Shown here: in pieces, positions 45,233 to 53,934 of the stretch
Layout: each line of letters opens with the position of its first letter
Position numbering within the stretch: the first letter of the stretch is position 1
NCBI GenBank assembly: GCA_965249765.1
Contig: CBDFMR010000005.1
Span: 2,817,582 to 2,881,581 of the forward strand
Origin: CBDFMR01 sp965249765
GTDB lineage: Bacteria; Bacteroidota; Bacteroidia; Chitinophagales; Saprospiraceae
Reading direction: 5' to 3'
Length of the DNA: 64,000 bases
Program-made: the position numbers and the translations under genes
Notes under the pieces: model-generated
What the model was told of the DNA's origin: nothing
The model's input: only the letters and a program-made list of their open reading frames with translations
Databases searched by the model: none

Positions 45233-45239
45233 TCAGAAT

Positions 45240-45607
45240 TCCCCGAAATTGGCCGCCAAAATTCGAACAAAAATTTACTAATTTCTCCAAGCCCAATAAG
45301 ACCATTTTTATAACGAAACTATTGACTATCTTTCAGAACAGTCAGATCTAAGCTCGATGTTTTAAATAGTGTGAATTCATGAAAATGGATCAACCCCATC
45401 AGAATTCGGAGCTGGGTGCTTTAGTGAAAGACCAAATGGTGGAGCATTTGCTACCCCGAATACAATAGTATAATGATTCAAAATTAGACAAGCACCTGTT
45501 CTGACAACTTTTTTATTGGACCTTAAGTTGTTCCAGCTTGGGAAAGAAATATTTTGTACCTAACTTTAAAAATTAGGCGTTTTAGTGCCGTTTCGTTATA
45601 TACAATA
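45240..45607 (+). repeat. 368-bp duplicated cassette leader (copy 2)
   Basis: Original context of the duplicated leader: it precedes the GMC oxidoreductase by 12 bp. Contains a CCTAA-CTTTAAAAA-TTAGG hairpin near 45560 and a small candidate ORF. Likely carries the cassette promoter, but I see no clean TAnnTTTG. Confidence 0.85.
45379..45468 (+). CDS. Candidate 29-aa small protein in the duplicated leader (copy 2)
   Basis: Same peptide as at 26663-26752; the two nucleotide differences between copies are synonymous. Upstream of the GMC oxidoreductase it could be a leader peptide. Weak evidence. Confidence 0.3.
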   Translation: MKMDQPHQNSELGALVKDQMVEHLLPRIQ

Positions 45608-45619
45608 AAAGAACTAAAA

Positions 45620-47233
45620 ATGGTTGAAGAAATTAAAACAGATTACTGTATCCTAGGAGGAGGTATCGCAGGAATTTTATTAGCAAGTCAATTAATATCT
45701 TCTGGTAAAAAGATCACGATCATAGACCAGGGTCCTCGGTTTTCAGAAGAAGATCGGGCCAACTTATTGATGAAAAGCAGGAAGGAGATAAATGATTTTG
45801 CTGATTACAATGATGATATTGACCCGTCCATAATAACACCATTAAGTTCGGAGACTGCAAAAGATGATGTGATTGACTGGACTAATTATAGATTGTTCGG
45901 ACTAGGCGGTACAGCTCTTCATTTTCAGGGAATTATGATGCGGCCCACAGAGGAGGACATGAAAGTCAGATCGCTTTTCGGTTATGGTCGCGATTGGCCT
46001 ATATCCTACGCTGACCTGGAACCCTGGCTTTTGAAAGCTGAATACGAAATTGGAGTTGCCGCAAATGAGGACAATCCTTATACTTCACACCGGTCGGGAT
46101 GTTTTCCAATGCCGGGCCATCCACCTTCCTATTTTGATAGTGAGTTCTTTGCCCCCGGATTAAAAAAAATGGGGATGGCAGGACACTCATGTCCGATATC
46201 CGTAAACTCAGTTCCTTATCGAGGACGCTCGGGATGTTTGGCTTGCAGAGCATGTAAATTTTGTCCTTCTGGAGCACGATATTCACCTGACAGGGTTCAT
46301 ATCCCGATTTTGGAGAAACATGAAAATGTTGAAATAATAGAGAATTTAAGTGTTCGGAGATTAGAGACTAATCAAGAGGGAAATAAGATAGTTGCTGCAC
46401 ACGCATTGCGAATTCAAGATAAGTCAGAAGTCACAATTCTGGCAAATAATTTTATTGTGGCAATGGGAGGTGTAGAAACCCCTCGGATGCTTTTGTTATC
46501 AGCGGACAATCATCATCATAAAGATGGCCTTGGAAATATAGGAGGGCAACTTGGCCGTGGGTTTAGCGACCATTTGTCCCCTTATGTAACCTATGATCTG
46601 GGAAAGCCGATAGGATATCGTTTGGGCTTTGAGACCATGACATCGGATCATTTCAGGACTAATGTGGATAGAAATGAACACCCTACTTTTGCTTTGTTCT
46701 CTTCTCCCGCCATGGATTGGTTTCTAATAGGCAATGAAGCAACTATGTGGTCATCAAAAAACAATATGCTTTCTCTCGATGAACTTAGGGAACGAATACC
46801 TCGCATGGCAACCATAGTGTCATATGGGATAGAAAATGTAAATACCGGTAGTATGCTAGAATTGGACAAAGATACATTGGATGCTTTTGGAGATCCAGTG
46901 GCAAAAATCACTTTTAAACTGACGGATTGGGATATGCAAGGGTATCACAAGTTTACAGAAGTTGCCACAAAATTAGGTGAAGCTATGGGGGCACAAGACA
47001 TTTCGAAGGTCAGTCCACCTGGAGCTAATGTAGGTTATCATCCATCAGGGGCCACGGCTATGGCCAAGAATCCAGATGAAGGAGTTTGTGATGAAAACCT
47101 AAAAGTATTTGGACTCAAGAACTTGCATATAGTCAGCAATTCGGTATTCCCTCATATGGGCGCAAGTGTACCTACATTGACAATTTCAGCTTTGGCCCTG
47201 AGGTTGGCGGATCATCTTAAAGGAATAAAATAA
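45620..47233 (+). CDS. GMC-family FAD-dependent oxidoreductase
   Basis: 537 aa from ATG 45620; the frame is open 66 bp further, but only this start gives the FAD-binding CILGGGIAGILLASQLISSG at the N-terminus. A Cys-rich RSGCLACRACKFCPSGAR near residue 205 resembles gluconate/sorbitol dehydrogenase large subunits. The C-terminus has YHPSGATAMAKNPDEGVCDENLKVFGLKNLHIVSNSVFP, the GMC C-terminal domain with His. The next gene encodes a small-subunit-like Tat protein, so an alcohol or sugar-acid dehydrogenase complex is likely. Substrate unknown. Confidence 0.88.
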   Translation: MVEEIKTDYCILGGGIAGILLASQLISSGKKITIIDQGPRFSEEDRANLLMKSRKEINDFADYNDDIDPSIITPLSSETAKDDVIDWTNYRLFGLGGTALHFQGIMMRPTEEDMKVRSLFGYGRDWPISYADLEPWLLKAEYEIGVAANEDNPYTSHRSGCFPMPGHPPSYFDSEFFAPGLKKMGMAGHSCPISVNSVPYRGRSGCLACRACKFCPSGARYSPDRVHIPILEKHENVEIIENLSVRRLETNQEGNKIVAAHALRIQDKSEVTILANNFIVAMGGVETPRMLLLSADNHHHKDGLGNIGGQLGRGFSDHLSPYVTYDLGKPIGYRLGFETMTSDHFRTNVDRNEHPTFALFSSPAMDWFLIGNEATMWSSKNNMLSLDELRERIPRMATIVSYGIENVNTGSMLELDKDTLDAFGDPVAKITFKLTDWDMQGYHKFTEVATKLGEAMGAQDISKVSPPGANVGYHPSGATAMAKNPDEGVCDENLKVFGLKNLHIVSNSVFPHMGASVPTLTISALALRLADHLKGIK

Positions 47234-47239
47234 ATAATT

Positions 47240-47692
47240 ATGGAAAATATAACTCGACGTCGATTTGTAATACAAAGTTCTAGACTGCTTGCTTTTATAC
47301 CTTTAGCGGGAGTTCTAAGTTGTGCTGAAGAATCTAAATTAAGTGCCGAAGAGTCTTTAAAAAGACTAATCTATATTGTTGGCCCCTGGACGCTTGAAGA
47401 TCACTCAATAGCAGAAGATTTCACAAATCGATTCCTTATAACAGATTTTGCAAAGGAATATCTACCAAAATCGGTTGATTTGATTGAAAGTCTTTCCAAG
47501 CAAATTGCTAAAGAATCAGCGGAAGTTAAAGAAATTGATCTTGGTAAGTTACCATTGGAAGAACAAGATTTGATAATGACATTATCAAAACAACTATACA
47601 GTTTTGTAGAAGTAAGATTTTATGTTTCAAACGAGCCTCCCTGGGGCGCATGTCAAGGAGATCCCAAGTGGCATACGAGAATTCCGAAATAA
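47240..47692 (+). CDS. Gluconate 2-dehydrogenase subunit 3-like protein, Tat signal
   Basis: 150 aa. The Tat signal TRRRFVIQSSRLLAFIPLAGVLSC also contains a lipobox-like GVLSC. The body ends WGACQGDPKWHTRIPK. The helical layout and position six bases after a GMC oxidoreductase fit gamma/subunit-3 proteins that chaperone or carry the FAD subunit through the Tat system. Family call moderate. Confidence 0.75.
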   Translation: MENITRRRFVIQSSRLLAFIPLAGVLSCAEESKLSAEESLKRLIYIVGPWTLEDHSIAEDFTNRFLITDFAKEYLPKSVDLIESLSKQIAKESAEVKEIDLGKLPLEEQDLIMTLSKQLYSFVEVRFYVSNEPPWGACQGDPKWHTRIPK

Positions 47693-47726
47693 AATTTTGA
47701 TTGGTCTGCGATTAGGGGATTAATAC

Positions 47727-47796
47727 GTGCTACAACACAAGCTATGATGTCCATGCCTCCTAAACGTCGGCATGGCACATAGCCGAACCGTTGAAC
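47727..47796 (+). other. attC site 16
   Basis: R'' GTGCTACAAC at 47727-47736 (complement of 43489-43498), R' GTTGAAC at 47790-47796, GCTATGATGTCCATGCC/GGCATGGCACATAGC arms. An IS91-like element starts immediately after. Confidence 0.92.
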
Positions 47797-47900
47797 AAAC
47801 CCTTTTCAGATTTAAGCTAATACATCACAAAAGCTCCTAACATTCTTGTGTAGTGTTCTTTAGATTTGGTTTTCATTATATAAACCAAAATCAATAAGTT

Positions 47901-48888
47901 ATGCAAGCCACAATCACAAGTCAACTGACAGCTTTTGAAGAACATCTTTTGTTGAAGAATTTCAGTTCTGCGACACGAAAAATGTATCTGAGAACATTGA
48001 AAGGATTTTTGAGATTTGCCACAAGAAAATTTCCAAGAGATCCAATATCACAAGATCTAGCCAGGCAGTATATTCTGTATCGCATCAAGCAGGGCCGTTC
48101 GTGGTCAACAATTAACTGCGACTACTCTTCCTTGCGAAAATACTTCAGAGAAGTCTTAGAGGCAGAATGGTCTTTACGCAAGACACCACGTCCTCGTAAG
48201 GATAGAACCTTACCACAGACACTTTCATTGCAGGATGTCATCAAACTCATAAATAGTGCAGCAACCTACAAGCATCAGATTTTTATCTGCTTTGTTTATG
48301 CAACGGGACTTCGGCTTAGTGAAGCCACCAATGTGACCTTTTCTGACATAGATAGGAATAGGCTGCAGATAAGGATACGAAAAGGAAAAGGAGCCAAGGA
48401 CAGGTACATTCGTATTCCCGCTAGCCTCATAGATATACTGACACAATACTATCAGAAGCTCAAACCCGTCAACTATCTTTTCAATGGTCATAAGAAAGGC
48501 GAAAGGTATTGTTCCAGTTCTGGACAATGGACTATGCGCCAAGCAAAGAAGAATGCCAGGCTGAGCAAACAAGCGTCCGTACATACCCTGAGACATGCCT
48601 ATGCAACTCATCATTTAGAATCTGGTACTGATTTGGTATATCTAAAGCAGCAGCTTGGTCATAAATAAACATTTGAAGACAACCGAGCGATATATACATC
48701 TATGTGTAGAAAGGCAAACCCATGTAAATCATCCGCTAGGCAAGATCCATCAGGATATCAACTGGATAAGTCGATCGGGGACCTCATCAGGAGCTACGGA
48801 GAGGATTACATCCGCATCTACAAGCCATCCATCACATCAAGTTGATCAGAGCCATAAGAGTTTGCCGAACACCAGCCCTAGGCGGTAA
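47901..48888 (+). pseudogene. Tyrosine recombinase of the IS91-like element, frameshifted
   Basis: Phage-integrase family: SAM-like N-domain, then ATGLRLSEA (catalytic Arg), HTLRHAYATH (H-x-x-R) and LGHK. The frame stops at 48668 just before the Tyr. In a second frame it continues HLKTTERYIHLCVERQTHVNHPLG with the Tyr nucleophile. The cause is a 4-bp tandem duplication TAAA-TAAA near 48661. It lacks the extra segment of integron integrases, so it is not IntI. The end is taken as where the second frame closes. Confidence 0.82.
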
Positions 48889-49975
48889 GCGAGTCACTTG
48901 CAAGCACTGTGGCCATGCTAGACATATCTACCTTTCTTGTGGTCACTCCCAATGTCCATTGTGCCAAAACCTAAAGCGAGAACTATGGCAGGAGAAATTA
49001 GCTGAGAAATTTCTATCAGTTCCTTATGTGCATGCGGTGTTTACCATACCCCATGAGTTGAATAAACTAGCTAGACAGAATAAGCAGCTGATCTATAACA
49101 TCACCATGCGAGCCGCATGGAAGACCATAAAGATTTTAGCCGCCGATCCCCGAAATGTGGGTGGCCTGCCCGGCATGGTTTCCGTACTCCACACCTTTGG
49201 CTCTGACATGAAGTACCACATCCATGTGCATAGTTTAATCACCTTTGGTGGAATAAATGACAAGGGATCTTGGCAATGGCCAAAGCGCAAAAAGAAACTG
49301 GCCTCCTACAGACAGATATGCAAAGTGTACAGGGAGACTTTTCTCAAAATGCTAGAACGACATCGGGCAAAGGGAGACCTTGCAGAGGTAGATGACATGA
49401 ATGAGTTAATTGCGACGATAAAACATAAGCGATGGAATGTAAAGAACGAGTACCCCACATCAGACACCGAAGTATTGGAAAGGTACCTAGCTCGCTATAT
49501 CAATCGCATAGCAATCTCAAAATCGCGATTGGAATATGTCGCGTCTCAGCAGAAGAACAACGACCTTGTTCTCATCACGTATAAAGATTATCGCAACCAG
49601 AAAATGGGTCAAGCGGCACTAGTTGCTGTCAAGTCATTACGACCATTGGTAGCCATGCATCAATTTATGACACATGTCCTTCCTCCCTATTTTCAGAAGT
49701 CGAGATACTATGGCATCCATGCGCCAGTGACTTACAAGCGTATCAAAGATCAGATTCCTGATATTCTAAAGCGCAATGGCCATACCGTGAGGATGATATT
49801 CCAGATATTGAATCATCTCAATGGCCTGATGGGATAAAGGTGTGAGAAATGTCAGCACGATGAATTTGAGATAACCGCATTGAGGGCCGACGTAAAGTGG
49901 ATATTCAATTTCATCACCATTCCTTCTTACAGAGGTCCTCCCATGAATAGAAAATCTGCAAGGCTGGAATACTAA
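48702..49975 (+). pseudogene. IS91-family Y2 transposase, frameshifted and with internal stop
   Basis: The N-terminus in one frame (from ATG 48702: DLIRSYGEDYIRIYKPS) continues after a shift near 48820 in another with KLIRAIRVCRTPALGG, the zinc-binding CKHCGHARHIYLSCGHSQCPLC, VHAVFTIPHELN and YHIHVHSLITFGG (HUH). An in-frame TAA at 49835-49837 precedes the expected CEKCQHDEFEI tail, which ends at 49975. Two lesions make it inactive. Confidence 0.85.
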
Positions 49976-50078
49976 TGCTCAAATCTCAAGGGATACTCCT
50001 ATGTCTTTACCGTAGATAATAATGAGTAAAAAGTAACATATACAGAAGCTCACCAATAAATCATTATGAAACAAGAAC

Positions 50079-50210
50079 AACAGCAGGGTGTAGTTCTCAA
50101 TTTTCACACTAATTCATATCTTAAAGCAAAATTAGCTCAACGCGTTTCCCTTTAGTAGGGTTCAACTGAAATGTATGAGGATTGTAAATCCACATGACAT
50201 TCCTTTTGTG
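50079..50210 (+). other. Gene-less cassette, copy 1 (split by the IS91-like element)
   Basis: Right part of a 138-bp cassette whose first bases (TTGAAC) remain at 47791-47796. Nearly identical to the intact cassette at 53472-53609. No ORF of note. It directly precedes the SIR2 gene cassette. Confidence 0.85.
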
Positions 50211-50219
50211 TTGTGCCTA
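50160..50219 (+). other. attC site 17 (short)
   Basis: R'' GTTCAAC at 50160-50166 (complement of GTTGAAC), R' GTTGTGCCTA at 50210-50219, AATGT-ATGaGGATT / AATCCaCAT-ACATT hairpin in which one stem pair is A:T changed from G:C relative to the copy at 53559. The loss of pairing is compensated by a second change, which supports structure. Confidence 0.88.
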
Positions 50220-50226
50220 ATGTAAA

Positions 50227-52797
50227 ATGATACGAAAAGACAAAATCAAACAAATTGACTTTCTCCTAAATAAATTTAGAGAGACAAATCACGATTTTAA
50301 AGAATTGCCTAAGTGTTCATTCTTACTTGGTGCAGGATGTTCGAGAAGTTCTGAAATACCGACAGGTTTTGAGATAATAGAACTTCTAAGAAAGCATTGG
50401 TATCTAAAAAACTTTGCGAATAGTTCCGACTTCTTGGAATCAACATACGACATAGATAATGAAGCTTTTCAAGTCATACAGGCTAATTTTCAAAGTAAAT
50501 ATCTTGAAGAAGAAACTACCTTAAAGGAAAAGGTTGAAAAAGTGCTTGAAGACCTAAAGAAAAACACACCACCCTACCTTTCAAATCTTTTCAAAACGAG
50601 TGATGAGAAAATCTTAAAGCAGTTCGTTTTTGATGATTTGCTTTATGGTTTTTGGTTTGAGCGTTTTTCTGAAAGTCCAAAAGAAAGGCAAAAACTGATA
50701 GAACACCTCATTGACTTTAAGGAACCTTCAGGTGCATATTTGTTGTTTTCTCATTTAATATCAAATGGAAAAATTACCAATGTATTCACCACAAACTTTG
50801 ATGACCTCATTTATGATTCGCTAATTAGATATACTGAAACTAAGCCCAAAATATATTCACATAATGAAGTTGCTCAGTACATTAATACCCTAAGCAAACG
50901 ACCGAATATTATCAAATTACACGGAGATTTTTTATTCGAGAATATCAAGAATACTAAACCCGAAACAGGGTTACTTTGGAGTAATATGGAGAATAAATTG
51001 GAAGAATGCTTAAAATCATTTGACCTTATTGTGGTTGGCTACAATGGAGCAGATGATTCTGTTATGAATGCTCTTGCTAAGTTGAAGTCTAAGGATTATG
51101 GCTTGCTTTGGTGTGGTCGCAACCCAGAAAACCTAAATTGGAGAGTAAAGGAACTGATAAACCAGACGAACAATTCATACATTGTTCAAATAGAATCATT
51201 TGAACTTTTATCAATGAAACTTTTTGAAGTATATAAAGATGAGATTGATTATCCAGATTTTAGAAGCAACGCTGAAAGAAAAGAAAAGGAGTTTCACCAA
51301 TATATTACAGAGTTCAAAACTGAATTAACAGAAAATGTTAAGCTTGAAGAAAAAGAAATTGAGAGTATAAACTCAACTTTAGATATTGTTCTAGACAGAA
51401 ACAGTTTTTTTAGAGTTGCTGAATTAAACCATTCAGAACAGTTGGAATTTCTTAGAAAGTTAAGAATTGATGGTATAAGTCGTACACTAAAAAACATACA
51501 CACGAATATTAATTGGGAGCACTCAAAAACCCTTTATGCGGATTTAGACAAAGATGATTTCTTCCAAAACAAGCTTTATGAAGTATCTATTCAGCATATT
51601 TCCAATGCTCTCTCAAATTTGAGAAAAATTGACGCTGATAGAACCAAGAGCATTTTAGATTCTTTAAATGATGAAAATCTCTTAGATAAAATTAATAGTG
51701 CTTCTTCCTCTGATTTATATTCAGGTATTTCAGAACTAAAATCTATTAGTCCTAACAAAATTGAATCAATTCTAAATAAAAGAAAGGTGTCTCCTGAATT
51801 ATTGGTTATAGAAAACCAAGACCTTAGGAAAGTTGCTTTCAAGCTTAAAACTTTATCACCAAAAGATGGATTAGAGTTATTGATTTCAAATAATGAAGCT
51901 CTTCAAACTAAAATCAAAGAAGAGCCTATAAAAGAAGTTGTCATTTTTTTAGAGAATGTTTCCAGTATTTACTTTAAAGAGTGTCAAGCACTATTTGAGC
52001 AGCTAGAAAATTCCTTTTTAGCTGATAGGATATTAGAACAAAATCTGACACTACTTAGTATTTCGTTGAGAGTATTTAATCACCTTAATAGAAATAAAAC
52101 TAAACAACTTATAAAACTACTTGATAAGGACAAATTACAATCCAAACTGACTACAACAAGTTTGCAAGCAATCAAGTCGTTACTATTTGCATTAAAAGAT
52201 GTGGACTTTCAATTATCTAAGTACTTACTAGGCTTGATAACTGATGAGCAATTTCAGGAAAAAATTGAAAAATCAGATTTACTTGGTATTGCGGAGTCAC
52301 TCGAATACTTATCCAAAATTGACAATCCAAGAATTTCAAAAATTGCAAAGGAGATAAACAGCGAACTAATTACTCATAAGATAGACAATGAAGATTTTAC
52401 ATTCCAACAATTTGGTAATGCAATGTCCAAGTTAATCGTTTTCGATTTTGACAAATTTTGTCTTGCTGCCAGAGAAATTGATGTTCCAAGATTGACTGAC
52501 AAAATATCAAAGACTATAAATAAAACAGGAGAGCAAGTATTTCTGCATTTTGTTCCAATCTACTTCAAAGTAAATCGTGTGTTGTTCTCTAAAATCATAA
52601 AAGAATCTCCACAAGACTATATTGACTCGATTTTAAAGTGGCCGAAAATTGACTTATACACCGTAAACCTACCTTATCTAAACAGGGTCTTTATTGAAAA
52701 CAAAATGGATAAGGAGAAGGAATATGTTGATTACATAATTAGTAATAATCAAGATAAGTTTAGGAAAAAGAAAAGAAGAAAAAAGAAAAAACACTAG
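50227..52797 (+). CDS. SIR2-domain defence-type protein
   Basis: 856 aa; ATG is 16 bases into its cassette. The N-terminal SIR2-like domain has GAGCSRSSEIPTG (35-47, NAD loop), TTNFDDL with N190 and D192, KLHGD with catalytic His232, and VVGYNGADDSV. A long (about 500 aa) helical repeat-like C-terminal region follows, and a Lys/Arg tail. Standalone or two-gene SIR2 proteins are known to deplete NAD on phage infection; here the helical region would be the sensor. Its stop TAG (52795-52797) is part of the attC R'' core. Confidence 0.85.
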   Translation: MIRKDKIKQIDFLLNKFRETNHDFKELPKCSFLLGAGCSRSSEIPTGFEIIELLRKHWYLKNFANSSDFLESTYDIDNEAFQVIQANFQSKYLEEETTLKEKVEKVLEDLKKNTPPYLSNLFKTSDEKILKQFVFDDLLYGFWFERFSESPKERQKLIEHLIDFKEPSGAYLLFSHLISNGKITNVFTTNFDDLIYDSLIRYTETKPKIYSHNEVAQYINTLSKRPNIIKLHGDFLFENIKNTKPETGLLWSNMENKLEECLKSFDLIVVGYNGADDSVMNALAKLKSKDYGLLWCGRNPENLNWRVKELINQTNNSYIVQIESFELLSMKLFEVYKDEIDYPDFRSNAERKEKEFHQYITEFKTELTENVKLEEKEIESINSTLDIVLDRNSFFRVAELNHSEQLEFLRKLRIDGISRTLKNIHTNINWEHSKTLYADLDKDDFFQNKLYEVSIQHISNALSNLRKIDADRTKSILDSLNDENLLDKINSASSSDLYSGISELKSISPNKIESILNKRKVSPELLVIENQDLRKVAFKLKTLSPKDGLELLISNNEALQTKIKEEPIKEVVIFLENVSSIYFKECQALFEQLENSFLADRILEQNLTLLSISLRVFNHLNRNKTKQLIKLLDKDKLQSKLTTTSLQAIKSLLFALKDVDFQLSKYLLGLITDEQFQEKIEKSDLLGIAESLEYLSKIDNPRISKIAKEINSELITHKIDNEDFTFQQFGNAMSKLIVFDFDKFCLAAREIDVPRLTDKISKTINKTGEQVFLHFVPIYFKVNRVLFSKIIKESPQDYIDSILKWPKIDLYTVNLPYLNRVFIENKMDKEKEYVDYIISNNQDKFRKKKRRKKKKH

Positions 52798-53477
52798 GCA
52801 CAATCGAGTAGACGGCCCCACCAACTGTCGTTGATGGGGTGCGCCTCTCACACCACCGTACGTACGGTTCTCGTATACGGCGGTTCGAAGTCCCATAATC
52901 TAGGGTGCTCTTTACACCACTCTAGAGTAGTTTGTACTTTAAGAAATGGCTATACTTATGTACTCCATATCGAATTTTCAAACGGATCTTCGTTCAGTCC
53001 TTCCCCAGTTGTGAGACCGTAGAGGGTATGGTATTAGAAATCCTCACTCGTTACTCTTGGTACTATGACCTCGGCTGACTTCTTGATCTATAGGAATACC
53101 GAACCTAATTCAAGACCTCCCCAGGTAAGGGCATTATTCTTTCAGTCAATACCTACTGGATCTACTACTATAACCTTTGGTATTCTTAGGGCATTACAAA
53201 GGTGTGCTTGCTTACCCAGCTATAATAGCCTCTGTATCCAGTTCCTGTTCGTTAGGACTGACCTTTGTAGTCCTGCTTCCTTCAGACTAAGGGTCACCCC
53301 TATCGCCCTTGCAGCTTACTAGTACTTCCAAATATCACTCTGGCGCACAAGGGACTTGCACCCTTTAGAATATATAGCTATCTTTCACCATAGCTGCCCA
53401 TGCTGGGCACACACATCAGATATGATCGCATATCTCTCCTACGTCGAGAGACGACGACATATCATTATCCGTTGAAC
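52795..53477 (+). other. attC site 18, interrupted by an ORF-less group II intron
   Basis: TAGGCACA at 52795-52802, then after the intron ACATCAGATATGATCGCATATC ... R' GTTGAAC (53471-53477). Joining restores R'' TAGGCACAAC, the complement of the cassette start GTTGTGCCTA. Confidence 0.88.
52803..53412 (-). mobile_element. Group IIC-attC intron lacking an ORF
   Basis: 610 bp minus strand, 5' GTGTGCCC (53412) to 3' CTACTCGAT (52803). It has the same domain V sequence and the same domain I blocks as the intron at 41460, but no reverse transcriptase. Inserted in R'' at the identical position, so it would need RT/maturase in trans. Confidence 0.88.
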
Positions 53478-53609
53478 AACAGCAAGGTGTAGTTCTCAAT
53501 TTTCACACTAATTCATATCTTAAAGCAAAATTAGCTCAACGCGTTTCCCTTTAGCAGGGTTCAACTGAAATGTATGCGGATTGTAAATCCGCATGACATT
53601 CATTTTGTG
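53472..53609 (+). other. Gene-less 138-bp cassette, copy 2 (intact)
   Basis: From TTGAAC to the G of the next R', with its own attC. No ORF over 20 codons that looks coding. It precedes the ParDE cassette, as the other copy precedes SIR2. Could be a promoter-bearing or purely structural cassette. Confidence 0.85.
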
Positions 53610-53618
53610 TTATGTAGG
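53559..53618 (+). other. attC site 19 (short)
   Basis: R'' GTTCAAC at 53559-53565, R' GTTATGTAGG at 53609-53618, AATGTATGCGGATT-GTAA-ATCCGCATGACATT hairpin. Confidence 0.9.
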
Positions 53619-53688
53619 ATCAAACAAAAAGTGCCGGCTAACCTTGCATCGTATACCAAATATTGGTATCTTGGCGAAAAGATAAACC

Positions 53689-53934
53689 ATGGCCAAAAAC
53701 ACGTCTGTTACACTCGGTAATCATTTCGAGCGAATTATAGAAAAAAGTATCAAATCTGGTAGGTATTCCTCTGCCAGCGAAGTTATTCGAGCGGGCTTAA
53801 GGATGGTTGATGAAAGAGAGCAGAAGATACACCTATTACGTGAAGCAATAGAGGCAGGTGAACGAAGCGGGTATGCAAAGAATTTTGATCCTGTAAAACA
53901 CTTGGCCGAATTGAACAAGAAGTTTGTTCGATGA
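53689..53934 (+). CDS. ParD-family antitoxin
   Basis: 81 aa. Ribbon-helix-helix N-terminus (NTSVTLGNHFERIIEKSIKSGRYSSASEVIRAGLRMVDERE), the standard ParD/CC2985 pattern, with a C-terminal toxin-binding tail. It overlaps the ParE gene by 4 bp (ATGA), so translation is coupled. It is expected to bind the operon promoter and neutralise the toxin. Confidence 0.92.
   Translation: MAKNTSVTLGNHFERIIEKSIKSGRYSSASEVIRAGLRMVDEREQKIHLLREAIEAGERSGYAKNFDPVKHLAELNKKFVR

Larger units (their letters stand above)
43499..45239 (+). mobile_element. IS110-family element, copy 5
   Basis: 1741 bp, starting 10 nt after the G of R' GTTGTAGCAC. The host cassette ends in GTGCTACAAC (47727), the exact complement, so the insertion is within the GMC oxidoreductase cassette. 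Confidence 0.92.
47797..50078 (+). mobile_element. IS91-like element with a tyrosine recombinase gene (decayed)
   Basis: About 2.28 kb. It follows GTTGAAC directly on the left and ends ..ACAAGAAC before AACAGCAGGG. Comparison with the intact 138-bp cassette at 53472 (TTGAAC|AACAGCAAGG) shows insertion exactly after GAAC, without target duplication, as known for IS91. The second gene is a Y-recombinase, as in some IS91 members. Both genes are damaged. Confidence 0.85.

Noticed and set aside
47901..48668. Tyrosine recombinase as the integron integrase
   Set aside because: It lacks the IntI-specific extra segment between the catalytic Arg and HxxR boxes, lies inside an IS91-like element next to its transposase, and is downstream of cassettes in the wrong place for intI.
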